From: Candidatus Saccharimonadota bacterium
GTDB lineage: Bacteria > Patescibacteriota > Saccharimonadia > Saccharimonadales > Saccharimonadaceae
Assembly: GCA_017480095.1 (NCBI GenBank)
Contig: JAFVBG010000003.1
Location: 186,001 to 250,000, forward strand
Direction: 5' to 3'
Length of the DNA stretch: 64,000 nucleotides
Numbering within the stretch: the first letter of the stretch is position 1; the number at the start of each line of letters is the position of its first letter. This document shows positions 23,792-32,968 of the stretch, one piece after another. A program made the position numbers and the translations under genes. The notes below the pieces were generated by a model. The model worked only from the letters and a program-made list of their open reading frames with translations, was not told the origin of the DNA and did not search any database.

Positions 23792-26700
23792 CGCTTCGGC
23801 AATATCCTCTTCAGTTGGGCCATTAGAAGTGGATTCGGCTAATGGTTCAGCGCCGGTTCCTACTGGAATCTTGCGACCGATGATGACATTTTCCTTCAAG
23901 CCGTGGAGATGATCAACGCGACCAGTGATGGCGGAGTTGATAAGTACACGAGTTGTATCCTGGAAGGATGCAGCCGACAGGAAGGAGTCAGACCAAATCG
24001 AGACCTTCGTGATACCAAGCAATAACGGAGTGTAGCCTGCTGGCTGTTTGCCTTTGGCGGTTAACTCGTTATTGGCGTCCTGGACGGCGGCCGAACTGAT
24101 AATGTCTCCTGGGACAAAGTCAGAATCGCCTGCTTCATCAATGATAACGCGCGAGAACATCTGGCGGACGATAATCTCAAGGTGCTTCGAGGAAATCTCG
24201 TGCCCCTGAGCCGCATACACGCTCATGACGTCATTCATGATGTAGCGCGCAGTCTCCTCACGGCCCTTGTACTTCAAGAGGTCTTGCAAGTTCAAAGAAC
24301 CAGCCGTGAGACGGTCGCCAGCTTCGACGGAGTCATTACTCTTCACTACAAGCTCTGCCGTACCAGGAATCTCAATCCGGACCGGGCCATTCGAGCTGGC
24401 AACTAAGACGATTGCGCCGTCCACAAGTTGGGCATTACCATCATATGGCGCAATGATTGGCTCGGCGCCCTTAGCCTTAGCGGCGATGACATCGCCGGTC
24501 TTGACACTAGCACCATCTTTGACTTTTGGCTTACGACCATCAAGCTCAATACGAGTGGTTTCACCAGAAGATGGGGTAATCTGAACGATGTAGTGGTTAT
24601 TATCTTCCCAAGCTTCGACAACACCAGCGACTGGCGCAATCCAAGCCTGACCTTTTGGCGAACGGGCTTCAAGAAGCTCTTCCACACGAGGAAGACCACG
24701 AGCAATTTCACCAGAACCAGCCACACCAGAGCCGTGTTTTGTATCAAGCGTCAGCTGAGTACCCGGCTCACCGAGAGACTGGGCAGCAATCACGCCGACT
24801 GGCTGATGAGCGGCTACGAGCTCACGAGTGGACATATCGATACCATAAGCCTTGCGTGGGACGCCATGGACAGCGGTCGTAGTAAGGACGGACTGAATCT
24901 TGACGGATTCAATGTTATCATCAGCTTCAAGCTGAGCAGCCATTTCGCTAGTGATGAGTTCATCGGCACCGAGGTAGCCTGGAATTGGCTCGGCAGTATA
25001 ACGGCCAGCGACGCGAAGTGCGAAGTCGATACCAGTCTGTTCAGTTTCGGATTTATAGATAGTGAAGCCTGGATCTTCTGCTTCTTCGTCGGTCGTAAAT
25101 ACGTCCTGTGCAACATCGACGAGACGACGAGTGAGGTAACCAGAGTCGGCAGTACGGAGAGCCGTAGAGACCTGACCCTGACGTGCACCTCGCGTTGCGA
25201 TGAAGGATTCGAGGGTGTTTAGACCTTTCTTGTAAGAACTCTTGACTGGAAGCTCGATCTCGTTGTTGTTAATATCGACCATGATACCAATTTCGGCTGA
25301 AGCGAGCTTAATGTTAGAAACGCTACCACGAGCACCAGAGTTGGTCATCACGGCGATGTCAGTATCCATGTCAGAAAGCTTTTCCTTCAGGAAATCGGAA
25401 ATCTTTTTGTCAATATCACGCCAGTTCTTTACGGTCAACTGATAACGCTCCTCCTCAGTGAGGAGACCTTCGTCAAACTGTTCTTGGATTTCTGCGGTCT
25501 TACCATCACCTTCAGCAATGAAATCTTGGATTTCTGGATAGGTTGGGTAATCATCCTTAGCTGTAGAAACGGAGGCAATCGTCTCATATTCAAAGGCGAG
25601 GTTTTTCACCTTATCGGCGATTTCGACCATCTTCTCTGCGCCATACATATCAAAGATATTAGCCATGACCTTCTTGAGTTGTTTCGAGGTCTGAACGGAG
25701 TTATCAAATGGATAATCCTCTGGCAAGACTTCGTTGAAGATGACACGGCCGAGAGTAGTATCACGGATTTCCTTCTTTGCGAACACGCGAATTGGGGTTT
25801 GCAAGTGAATGAGGCCCTGGTCGTAGGCCATTTCTGCTTCGTAGATGGAAGAGAATGGGTGGATGGAATCTTTTGCGGTACCAGGCTTATCATAGGTGAG
25901 GTAATAGATGCCAAGCACGACATCCTGATAGATAGCAAGCACTGGTGCGCCATCGGCCGGCTTCAAGAGGTTGTGTCCAGCAGACATCAACTCACGAGCT
26001 TCACGCTGAGCATCCTCCGAGAGTGGAAGATGGACGGCCATCTGGTCACCATCATAGTCGGCGTTGAAACCAGAGGCGACGAGTGGGTGGAGCTGAATCG
26101 CCTTACCATCAATCAACTTTGGCTGGAAGGCCTGGATAGAGAGACGGTGAAGAGATGGAGCGCGGTTTAGTAGGACATATTTGCCCTTGATTACCTCATC
26201 GAGCGCATCCCAAACAGCAGTCTCACCAGCTTCAATCATACGGGTGGCAGAACGGATGTTGGCACATTTCTCATGTTCCATCAACCAACTAATTACAAAT
26301 GGCTTAAACAATTCGAGTGCCATCTGCTTTGGTAGGCCACATTCGTTGAGCTTGAGCTCTGGACCGACCACAATGACGGAGCGACCAGAGTAGTCAACGC
26401 GCTTACCAAGTAGGTTCTGGCGAAAACGACCCTGTTTACCTTTAAGAAGATCAGAAAGGGATTTCAGCTTGCGACGACCATTAGTGCTCTGTGCGGAATG
26501 AGCATGCGAGGCAGAGTTGTCGATCAAGGCATCCACAGCTTCTTGGAGCATGCGTTTCTCGTTGCGGCAGATTACCTCTGGGGCATTAAGCTCGATGAGT
26601 TTCTTCAGACGGTTGTTACGGTTGATGACGCGACGATAAAGGTCGTTCAAGTCTGAAGTCGCGAAACGGCCACCAGGAAGCGAGATCATCGGACGAAGAT

Positions 26701-27610
26701 CTGGAGGAATGACTGGGATAACCGTCAGAACGAGGTCTGAAGGCTTGATGCCAGCGTTCTTGAGCCCCTCAAGGAGTTTCAGACGCTTGGTAATCTTCTT
26801 CTCTTTCTGACCTTTAGCTTCTTCAGCTTCGGCGGTCAGTTCTTCGATCATCTTATCAGTGTCGATTTCATCGAGCAGCTGCTTAATCGCTTCTGCGCCC
26901 ATGCGAACTTCAATCAAATCTTCGTATTCTTCAGGGAGGTTACGATAATCTACCTCTGAAATGACTGCACCCTTATGAAGACCCTGCAAAATCGACTTCT
27001 TAGAGGCATAGTCGGCATTAAGATCGTCAAGTTCTTTGCTTTCTTGTTCGGCTAATGCCTTAGTGTCGGCGTTTTCTTCTTCGGCCGCCTTCTCATAGCG
27101 AAGTTTGATAGCTGAGCGAGCAGCGTCGGTCTGGGCATCTAACTCGGTCAGAGCTTGATTGATTTTATCATCATCCGAGCTAACAATCAAATAACCTGCA
27201 AAATAGACTACTTTTTCGATGTTCTTAACCGTTAGATTAAGTAGCAGGCTGATTGAGCTAGGGGTGCCCCGCATAAACCAGACGTGGGCGACTGGAGCGG
27301 CAAGGGTGATGTGACCCATACGCTCGCGACGTGCGATTGATTTTGTAACGAGATTGCCGTCTTTATCAACTGCTTGTTCGCGCAGACGCACATTTTTAAT
27401 CTTGGCGTCGTGCGGATTAATATCTTTGGTTGGACCGAAGATGCGTTCGCAGAAAAGACCATCACGCTCAGGTTTCTGAGTTCGATAGTTGATCGTTTCT
27501 GGTTTGGTGACTTCGCCATAGCTCCAGTTTAAGATGTCTTCTGCAGAGGCGACACTTAAACGAATTGAATCGAAGTCAGAGGCTGAGATAAAGTTGTCCA
27601 TCCAAGCCAT
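23789..27610 (-). CDS. rpoC: RNA polymerase beta' subunit lacking both zinc sites
   Basis: Catalytic RNA polymerase subunit, 1273 residues. The active-site loop [16 protein letters not shown] carries the Mg-binding aspartates, and [19 protein letters not shown] and the trigger-loop region ([20 protein letters not shown]) are intact. Unusually, both zinc sites are missing. After [13 protein letters not shown] the four cysteines of the N-terminal zinc finger are absent, with [19 protein letters not shown] in that place; before the second site the family C-x-C-x-x-C pattern reads [16 protein letters not shown] Glu/Ala-rich coiled segment (about 160-280) precedes the clamp. It starts two bases after rpoB. 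Confidence 0.98.
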   Translation of the reverse strand: MAWMDNFISASDFDSIRLSVASAEDILNWSYGEVTKPETINYRTQKPERDGLFCERIFGPTKDINPHDAKIKNVRLREQAVDKDGNLVTKSIARRERMGHITLAAPVAHVWFMRGTPSSISLLLNLTVKNIEKVVYFAGYLIVSSDDDKINQALTELDAQTDAARSAIKLRYEKAAEEENADTKALAEQESKELDDLNADYASKKSILQGLHKGAVISEVDYRNLPEEYEDLIEVRMGAEAIKQLLDEIDTDKMIEELTAEAEEAKGQKEKKITKRLKLLEGLKNAGIKPSDLVLTVIPVIPPDLRPMISLPGGRFATSDLNDLYRRVINRNNRLKKLIELNAPEVICRNEKRMLQEAVDALIDNSASHAHSAQSTNGRRKLKSLSDLLKGKQGRFRQNLLGKRVDYSGRSVIVVGPELKLNECGLPKQMALELFKPFVISWLMEHEKCANIRSATRMIEAGETAVWDALDEVIKGKYVLLNRAPSLHRLSIQAFQPKLIDGKAIQLHPLVASGFNADYDGDQMAVHLPLSEDAQREARELMSAGHNLLKPADGAPVLAIYQDVVLGIYYLTYDKPGTAKDSIHPFSSIYEAEMAYDQGLIHLQTPIRVFAKKEIRDTTLGRVIFNEVLPEDYPFDNSVQTSKQLKKVMANIFDMYGAEKMVEIADKVKNLAFEYETIASVSTAKDDYPTYPEIQDFIAEGDGKTAEIQEQFDEGLLTEEERYQLTVKNWRDIDKKISDFLKEKLSDMDTDIAVMTNSGARGSVSNIKLASAEIGIMVDINNNEIELPVKSSYKKGLNTLESFIATRGARQGQVSTALRTADSGYLTRRLVDVAQDVFTTDEEAEDPGFTIYKSETEQTGIDFALRVAGRYTAEPIPGYLGADELITSEMAAQLEADDNIESVKIQSVLTTTAVHGVPRKAYGIDMSTRELVAAHQPVGVIAAQSLGEPGTQLTLDTKHGSGVAGSGEIARGLPRVEELLEARSPKGQAWIAPVAGVVEAWEDNNHYIVQITPSSGETTRIELDGRKPKVKDGASVKTGDVIAAKAKGAEPIIAPYDGNAQLVDGAIVLVASSNGPVRIEIPGTAELVVKSNDSVEAGDRLTAGSLNLQDLLKYKGREETARYIMNDVMSVYAAQGHEISSKHLEIIVRQMFSRVIIDEAGDSDFVPGDIISSAAVQDANNELTAKGKQPAGYTPLLLGITKVSIWSDSFLSAASFQDTTRVLINSAITGRVDHLHGLKENVIIGRKIPVGTGAEPLAESTSNGPTEEDIAEA

Positions 27611-27612
27611 GA

Positions 27613-30600
27613 TTAGAACTCCTCTCCGAGGTCGACGGTTCCTTCTTCGTCTTCCTCAGTTTTAATTTGCATATCTTCATCGTCATCGACAACCTCGGCG
27701 ACATCTTCATCGCTGATGTTGTCCATATCGATTTTAGTTTCTTCTTTGTGTTGCTCGTAAATCAAGCTATCATCTTGAGTCTTCTCAATCTCGCGAGAGG
27801 TCTTTTCAATGACAGCGGAAGCATCAGAGCCTTCACCATGGTCGAGCAGGTCAACCTTGAGACCGAGGCCTTGAAGTTCCTTGACGAGAACGTTAAAGCC
27901 TTCTGGGAGCTTTGGACCTTCGATTGGTTCACGCTTGATGATAGATTCGTAAGCTTTAGCACGACCGTAAACGTCATCGGATTTGATAGTAAGCATTTCC
28001 TGGAGGGTAGTAGCAGCACCATAAGCTTCAAGTGCCCAGACTTCCATTTCTCCGAAGCGCTGACCACCGTTCTGTGCCTTACCACCGAGTGGCTGCTGAG
28101 TCACCATGGTGTACGGACCAGTCGAACGAGCGTGAATCTTGTCATCCACCATGTGATGAAGCTTAAGCATATGCATCACACCAACAGAGGTGCGTTCATT
28201 GAATGGCTCACCGGTGAAGCCGTCGTAAAGCTGGACGCGACCGTCACGGTTGAAGCCAGCTTTTTCAAGCTCTTCAGAGATAGTTTCGTCGGAAACGCCG
28301 TTGAAGGATGGAGTGGCGACCTTGTAGCCAAGGGCGCGCGCAGCCATACCAAGGTGAATTTCATAAAGCTGACCGAGGTTCATACGAGAAGGCACGCCCA
28401 TTGGTGAGAGCAATACATCAATTGGAGTACCGTCTTCCATGAATGGCATATCTTCTACTGGGAGGATGCGGGAGACCACACCCTTGTTACCGTGGCGACC
28501 AGACATCTTATCGCCGACCTGAATCTTGCGCATTTCGGCAACGAAGATTTTGATTTGCATCAGGACGCCAGCCTTAAGCTCGTGACCTTGCTCGCGAGTA
28601 TAGATGCGAACATCAATCACTTTACCAGTGGCAGCACCAGACATCCGAACAGAAGTATCGCGCACATCCTTAGCCTTTTCACCGAAGATGGCACGGAGCA
28701 AACGCTCTTCAGAAGAGAGTTCTTGTTCACCTTTTGGCGTAATCTTACCGACGAGAATATCGCCAGCGGAAACTTCAGAACCAACTGTCACGATGCCGTC
28801 TTCACCAAGATGACGTAGAGAGTGCTCAGAAACGTTTGGAATATCGCGCGTAACCTGTTCTGGGCCAAGCTTCGTATCACGAACTTCTACGTCGAAGTCG
28901 CGGATATTGATTGAGGTCAAAGTATCGTCCTCAACTAGGCGACGAGAAATGACGATAGCATCATCCATATTGTAACCGCGCCACGGCATGAAAGCTACGA
29001 GCAAGTCGCGACCAAGCGCCAACTCAGAGTTGTGAATAGAAGCACCCTCGATGAGCGTATCGCCCTTCTTGACTTTCTGGCCACGAGCCACGATAGTGCG
29101 CTGATTATAACAGCGAGAATCGTTGGTCATCTCGAAGTGGGTAAGCTTGTATTCTTTCTTACCGAGTTTCTTATAGTTGACAATGACGGAGACACCATCA
29201 GCCTTTTCGACTTCACCGTCATCTTCAGCCATGATGAGCTGAGAGGTGTTTTTGGCGACTTCGCCTTCGATACCAGTACCGACAACTGGATTATCTTGAC
29301 GGAGCAGAGGTACGGCCTGTTTCTGCATGGCGCAGGCCATGAGAGAACGGTCAACACGGTTTTTCTCTACGAACGGAATCAAGCTAGCAGAGACACCGAG
29401 AATTTCCTTGTGCGCGGCATCCATGTGCGTAACACGGCTAGATTCAACCTGAGTTGGTGCACCTTTGACACGGGCAGAGACACGCGCGTCAACAAATTTA
29501 CCGTCTTTATCGAGCTGAGCGGAAGTGTCGGCGATAACCATATCCATCTCTTGCGCAGCATCGACATAGACGACTTCGTCCGTGACCTTGCCATCTTTCA
29601 CAACACGGTAAGGAGCTTCAATGAAGCCATATTCATTAATGCGGGCATAAGTAGCAAGGTTGAGTACGAGACCGACGTTGCCACCTTCTGGAGTCTCAAC
29701 CGTACAGATACGACCGTAGTGAGTAGGGTGGGTATCACGCACATCGAAACCAGCGCGCTCACGAGTCAGACCACCAGGACCCATACTAGAGAGACGACGC
29801 TTGTGCGCCAGCTCAGAGAATGGGTTGGTCTCGTCCATCAACTGCGAAAGCTGAGAGGAAGAGAAGAACTCTTTGACGGCTGCAGTGACCGGGCGTGGGT
29901 TGATGAGCTGATTTGGCGTAGCATCTTCGGCGGCAATCATCGACATGCGGTCGAGAATATTGCGCTGGAGACGAAGCATACCGAGGCGGAACTGGCGCTG
30001 AACGAGCTCGCCTACGAGCTTAATGCGACGGTTCGATAGTGAGTCGATGTCGTCGGCTGGATCCTGAGTGTTGTTTAGACGGATAATCTCAGAGATAATT
30101 GCAATCAAATCTTTCATCTGGAGCGTGCGGTTCTGAGAGACGTTTGGTGTATCAAAACCAAGACGCTGATTAAGCTTGAAACGACCAACGCGAGAATAAT
30201 CATAACGCTTATAGTCAAAGAAGGTACGCTCAATCATCGATTTAGCGTTTTCGACCGTGGCAAGATCACCTGGGCGGAGCTTGCGGTAAACTTCGATTAG
30301 GGCTTCAGACTGGCCGGCAGTCGTGTCTTTGTCGAGAGTAGCGTCAATATAGCTAATCTCACCATTATCAATGTCTTTGAAAGCGTCTTTAATCTCGGTT
30401 TTCTTCGAAATACCGAGAGCACGGAGCAACGTGGTGACTGGAATCTTGCGACGACGGTCAATCTTGACGTAAATCGCACCACTCGTGGCGGTTTCAAACT
30501 CAAGCCAAGCGCCACGACCTGGAATCACCTTAGCGCCGTAATAATTACGCTCGCCAATACGATCGGCAGTGAAGAACACACCGGCAGAGCGAATCAACTG

Positions 30601-31005
30601 GGAGACCACTACGCGTTCAGTACCGTTGATAATGAAGGTAGCACGGTCGGTCATCCAAGGATATTTGCCGAAGAAGATTTCTTGTTCCTTCTTCTCGCCG
30701 GTGGCTTTGTTTTCGAGCTCGACCAGGACGTTCAACTGACTTTCGTAAGTCAAAAGGTTGCGCTTTGCATCGTGTTCGTTCATCTCTGGTTCGTCGAACT
30801 TGTAGTCCTTAAAACGGAGAGACATTTTGGCGCCCGTGTAGTCGTCAATCGGGTTGAGTTCATTGAAGACCTCACGCAGGCCGGAGTTGATAAAGTCGTT
30901 CCAGGACTCCTTCTGATGGCTAATCAAGTCAGGAATCGGGAGCGCTTGGTCGCCTTCGGTGAAGAAGACACGACCAGAGTTTTTTACTGTTTTTGCAGTA
31001 CTCAC
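27613..31005 (-). CDS. rpoB: RNA polymerase beta subunit
   Basis: Catalytic RNA polymerase subunit, 1130 residues, compact and without large lineage insertions. Diagnostic segments include the rifampicin-pocket region (SSQLSQLMDETNPFSELAHK, then RRLSSMGPGGL), the switch region (RGYNMDDAIVIS) and SGRHGNKGVVSRILP, with QPLGGKAQNGGQRFGEMEV near the end. An acidic tail follows. A leucine stands in the family LTHKRR-type segment as LAHKRR. In many bacteria rplJ-rplL precede it; here a 350-base non-coding region and khpA do. Confidence 0.98.
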   Translation of the reverse strand: MSTAKTVKNSGRVFFTEGDQALPIPDLISHQKESWNDFINSGLREVFNELNPIDDYTGAKMSLRFKDYKFDEPEMNEHDAKRNLLTYESQLNVLVELENKATGEKKEQEIFFGKYPWMTDRATFIINGTERVVVSQLIRSAGVFFTADRIGERNYYGAKVIPGRGAWLEFETATSGAIYVKIDRRRKIPVTTLLRALGISKKTEIKDAFKDIDNGEISYIDATLDKDTTAGQSEALIEVYRKLRPGDLATVENAKSMIERTFFDYKRYDYSRVGRFKLNQRLGFDTPNVSQNRTLQMKDLIAIISEIIRLNNTQDPADDIDSLSNRRIKLVGELVQRQFRLGMLRLQRNILDRMSMIAAEDATPNQLINPRPVTAAVKEFFSSSQLSQLMDETNPFSELAHKRRLSSMGPGGLTRERAGFDVRDTHPTHYGRICTVETPEGGNVGLVLNLATYARINEYGFIEAPYRVVKDGKVTDEVVYVDAAQEMDMVIADTSAQLDKDGKFVDARVSARVKGAPTQVESSRVTHMDAAHKEILGVSASLIPFVEKNRVDRSLMACAMQKQAVPLLRQDNPVVGTGIEGEVAKNTSQLIMAEDDGEVEKADGVSVIVNYKKLGKKEYKLTHFEMTNDSRCYNQRTIVARGQKVKKGDTLIEGASIHNSELALGRDLLVAFMPWRGYNMDDAIVISRRLVEDDTLTSINIRDFDVEVRDTKLGPEQVTRDIPNVSEHSLRHLGEDGIVTVGSEVSAGDILVGKITPKGEQELSSEERLLRAIFGEKAKDVRDTSVRMSGAATGKVIDVRIYTREQGHELKAGVLMQIKIFVAEMRKIQVGDKMSGRHGNKGVVSRILPVEDMPFMEDGTPIDVLLSPMGVPSRMNLGQLYEIHLGMAARALGYKVATPSFNGVSDETISEELEKAGFNRDGRVQLYDGFTGEPFNERTSVGVMHMLKLHHMVDDKIHARSTGPYTMVTQQPLGGKAQNGGQRFGEMEVWALEAYGAATTLQEMLTIKSDDVYGRAKAYESIIKREPIEGPKLPEGFNVLVKELQGLGLKVDLLDHGEGSDASAVIEKTSREIEKTQDDSLIYEQHKEETKIDMDNISDEDVAEVVDDDEDMQIKTEEDEEGTVDLGEEF

Positions 31006-31035
31006 TTGTTACCTCTTATATAAGTTGATATCTTC

Positions 31036-31148
31036 CGAACTCTACCGTGTGTCTAGATAAATAGAGTTCGCAGCGCCGAAGATTTTCTGTCACATTTCTA
31101 GCCTTTCGTCCCGCCACAGCGAAAAACTTCCACAAAAACATGACACAC
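31036..31148 (-). promoter_or_regulatory. structured rpoB leader with possible pseudoknot
   Basis: In the transcript CGAACTCTA (31062-31070) pairs perfectly with TAGAGTTCG (31036-31044). The loop between them contains GACACAC (31047-31053), which is the exact complement of GTGTGTC near the transcript start (31142-31148). Outer ATCTTC/GAAGAT bases extend the stem. Together these could form a pseudoknot upstream of rpoB. Confidence 0.55.
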
Positions 31149-31163
31149 TACTTCTTGTATTCA

Positions 31164-31192
31164 ATTGTAGCACAGGAAAAAATAATTTGCAA
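31164..31192 (-). promoter_or_regulatory. promoter of rpoBC
   Basis: TTGCAA (31187-31192) and TACAAT (31164-31169) with a 17-base spacer and TGC extension, about 150 bases before the rpoB start. Confidence 0.85.
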
Positions 31193-31195
31193 TAC

Positions 31196-31302
31196 CAAAA
31201 AACCGCCTCTAGCCAAAGGGGGCGGCTTTTTGAACGGATAAGGCTCTCAACTTATTTTGTGTAAGCTGCTCGCAGTAAGTAGCTCGTTGTCCATTTACAA
31301 CT
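31196..31302 (-). ncRNA. candidate small RNA upstream of rpoB
   Basis: A promoter (TTGACA 31333-31338, TATAAT 31309-31314, spacer 18) is followed about 100 bases later by a strong terminator (GCCGCC/GGCGG with TTTTTT, 31197-31230). The enclosed transcript of about 105 bases has only a 15-codon frame without a ribosome-binding site, so a non-coding RNA is more likely. I match it to no known RNA family. The terminator sits just before the rpoBC promoter. Confidence 0.5.
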
Positions 31303-31356
31303 GTATTTATTATAGCACGAGCATTATGTAAATGTCAATGGGGATTTTTGATAAAA

Positions 31357-31779
31357 TTAGATATCGAGATCGTCCATCTCGGCAAGCTCGGCGCGTGTGC
31401 GATCGGCGAGGTCGGACGCTTCGGATTCTTCAATGTCGTCTTCACCATATTCACCCGCAGGCTCTTCGGCGACTGGAGCCTCCTCGGCGGAAGGGGCTGG
31501 GGTAGAGCTAGCAGAGTGAGCAGCCTCACCGTTATCAGTGTTGACGATCTTTAGATTATAACGGGCATCGTTCTTGGTGCCAAGAGCACGGAGCAGGGTG
31601 CGAATAGACTGAGCAGTAACCCCGCGACGGCCAATCACGCGACCGACATCTTCTGCATCTACGGTCAATTCAAGCAAAACGCCCTTTTCATCAATGGTGC
31701 GCTCGACGGTGACTTTATCTGGGTTGTTTACTAAGGTCTTAACTATATATTCTACGAATTGTTGGTCAATGGTTGACAT
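31357..31779 (-). CDS. khpA: KH-domain RNA-binding protein KhpA
   Basis: Small RNA-binding protein; in Gram-positives KhpA acts with KhpB in cell division and mRNA control. The KH core lies in residues 1-85 with the GxxG loop in VGRVIGRRGVTAQSIRTLL. The rest (about 85-140) is an acidic, Ala/Pro-rich tail absent from the usual 75-80-residue protein. It has its own promoter, divergent from the orphan gene on the other strand. KhpA is commonly next to rpsP, and here rpsP lies one gene away. Confidence 0.92.
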   Translation of the reverse strand: MSTIDQQFVEYIVKTLVNNPDKVTVERTIDEKGVLLELTVDAEDVGRVIGRRGVTAQSIRTLLRALGTKNDARYNLKIVNTDNGEAAHSASSTPAPSAEEAPVAEEPAGEYGEDDIEESEASDLADRTRAELAEMDDLDI

Positions 31780-31808
31780 GATTTCTCCGGTGTTAAAGTT
31801 ATATTTTT

Positions 31809-31869
31809 ACTATAGCATAAGCGTCCCCCGATGTAAAGCATTGACTTTTCTGGATTTTTGTGCTATAAT
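31809..31869. promoter_or_regulatory. divergent promoter pair: khpA and orphan gene
   Basis: Minus strand: TTTACA (31832-31837) and TATAGT (31809-31814), spacer 17, for khpA. Plus strand: TTGACT (31841-31846) and TATAAT (31864-31869), spacer 17 with TGC extension, for the orphan at 31946. The two -35 hexamers are three bases apart. Confidence 0.8.
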
Positions 31870-31873
31870 GAAA

Positions 31874-31897
31874 GGACAGGGCAATTCGGCCCTGTCC
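31874..31897 (+). promoter_or_regulatory. leader hairpin of the orphan gene at 31946
   Basis: GGACAGGGC pairs perfectly with GCCCTGTCC around AATTCG at the expected transcript 5' end. A second stem, AGCTAC/GTAGCT, follows at about 31904-31922 before the AGGAGGG site. Confidence 0.6.
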
Positions 31898-31945
31898 CAA
31901 ATGAGCTACAGGGTGTGTAGCTAGAACTTTTTAGGAGGGTTTAAG

Positions 31946-32428
31946 ATGTACACAATCGACAAGAATAACCGTTTGGCACCCGTCGACTTCCCGAAGAACC
32001 ACCTGGGGACTTATCTCCCCAAAGACAATGTCTATACAGTTCTCCAGCTGGAGAGCGAGGCCTTTTGCCTGTTCCCCAAGGTGCGGGACTGCCACCGTGG
32101 CGTCGAGCTGAACATCACCGACATCAACGATGTTCCGATTCTGCCGTACGACCTGGCACTGAACATGCAGCATAACGATGAGACGCTCCAGCGTGCGCAT
32201 GAGATTATTTATCAGCGCGAAGGTGCTGGACAGACAACCAAGCTGGTCTATCGTGTCAACACGGGCGCGCCAAACTGCTTTCGGATTGCGGCCGTCGCAA
32301 CGCCGATTTGGGTCGGCGACATAGCCGTTGGCTATCTGACCTGGAATATCTGCTTGCTCCACGCGGAGCCGGAAGAAATCGCCAGGCTCTGCTATTTACT
32401 GAATAAGCACGAGCTTATTAAGTTCTAA
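31946..32428 (+). CDS. protein of unknown function (orphan, strong promoter)
   Basis: I do not recognise this 160-residue protein. It has no signal peptide or membrane segment. Middle strands (YTVLQLESEAFCLFPKVRD) and a late stretch (CFRIAAVATPIWVGDIAVGY) have the rhythm of a small alpha/beta or PAS-like sensor fold, but this is a guess. AGGAGGG lies seven bases before ATG. The gene has its own promoter, leader hairpins and terminator, and its codon use is more GC-rich than neighbouring genes, consistent with acquisition or high expression. Part of the 3' end (CCCTCTTA) can pair with its ribosome-binding site. Confidence 0.7.
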   Translation: MYTIDKNNRLAPVDFPKNHLGTYLPKDNVYTVLQLESEAFCLFPKVRDCHRGVELNITDINDVPILPYDLALNMQHNDETLQRAHEIIYQREGAGQTTKLVYRVNTGAPNCFRIAAVATPIWVGDIAVGYLTWNICLLHAEPEEIARLCYLLNKHELIKF

Positions 32429-32475
32429 AAACGTAACCGCCCCGACCAGGGGTTTACCAACTTCCCTCTTATAAG

Positions 32476-32504
32476 GCTCCCACCTAGTGGGAGCTGTTGA
32501 TTTT
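32476..32504 (+). terminator. terminator of the orphan gene at 31946
   Basis: GCTCCCAC-CTA-GTGGGAGC followed by TGTTGATTTT. The downstream T-rich stretch contains the -35 of the rpsP promoter. Confidence 0.75.
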
Positions 32505-32525
32505 CTCAGAAGTTTATGATACAAT
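32497..32525 (+). promoter_or_regulatory. promoter of rpsP
   Basis: TTGATT (32497-32502) and TACAAT (32520-32525), spacer 17; AAGGAG precedes the start codon. Confidence 0.8.
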
Positions 32526-32552
32526 AAAAGAATTAAATAATTAAGGAGAAAT

Positions 32553-32924
32553 ATGCTAGCAATTCGTATGCAGCGTAATGGCCGGTCGCATTACCCAACG
32601 TACCGGATAGTCGTCCAAGAAGCGCAGCGTCATCCCCTCTCTGGGCGTGTCGTAGCTGAGGTCGGCAACTACAACCCAGCCACCAAGGAAACAACCTTGG
32701 ATAAAGAAAAACTTGAAACTTACCTCAAGAACGGCGCGCAGCCATCGACTCGTGTAATCCGCATCTTGAAGGCAAACAAGATTGCTCTGCCAAAATGGGT
32801 GAAAGAGCCACTCGCTAAACACACCAAGGCCAAGCACGCCGACAAGCTCCGCAAGAACCAGCCAAAAGAAGAGGCCCCTGCGGAAGAAGCCCCAGCCGAA
32901 GCAACTGCTCCAGCTGAAGCTTAA
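32553..32924 (+). CDS. rpsP: 30S ribosomal protein S16 (bS16)
   Basis: Early 30S assembly protein. Residues 1-80 are standard (MLAIRMQRNGRSHYPTYRIV, VAEVGNYNPATKE, STRVIRILKANKIALPKWVKE). At 123 residues it is longer than the usual 80-90, with an Ala/Glu/Pro-rich tail. It is monocistronic with its own promoter and terminator; the usual partners rimM, trmD and rplS are not beside it. Confidence 0.96.
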   Translation: MLAIRMQRNGRSHYPTYRIVVQEAQRHPLSGRVVAEVGNYNPATKETTLDKEKLETYLKNGAQPSTRVIRILKANKIALPKWVKEPLAKHTKAKHADKLRKNQPKEEAPAEEAPAEATAPAEA

Positions 32925-32937
32925 TCAGCATCAAATA

Positions 32938-32964
32938 TCCCCCTCGTAGCTGAGGGGGATTTTT
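32938..32964 (+). terminator. terminator of rpsP
   Basis: CCCCCTC-GTAGCT-GAGGGGG followed by ATTTTT. On the other strand it may also slow transcripts leaving rnc, which ends just beyond. Confidence 0.85.
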
Positions 32965-32968
32965 AGTA

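Noticed and set aside
24428-26170. Plus-strand open frames of 264 and 228 codons opposite rpoC
   Set aside because: Antisense to continuous, conserved rpoC motifs, without start signals.
29032-30039. Long plus-strand open frame of 335 codons opposite rpoB
   Set aside because: It lies wholly inside the well-conserved rpoB coding strand, has no promoter or ribosome-binding site and no recognisable domain; codon bias of rpoB keeps the antisense frame open.
31225-31290. 15-codon frame inside the candidate small RNA
   Set aside because: No ribosome-binding site and no sign of an amino-acid run typical of attenuator peptides.
31931-32362. Minus-strand frame of 143 codons opposite the orphan gene at 31946
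   Set aside because: Promoter, leader, AGGAGGG site and terminator all support the plus strand.
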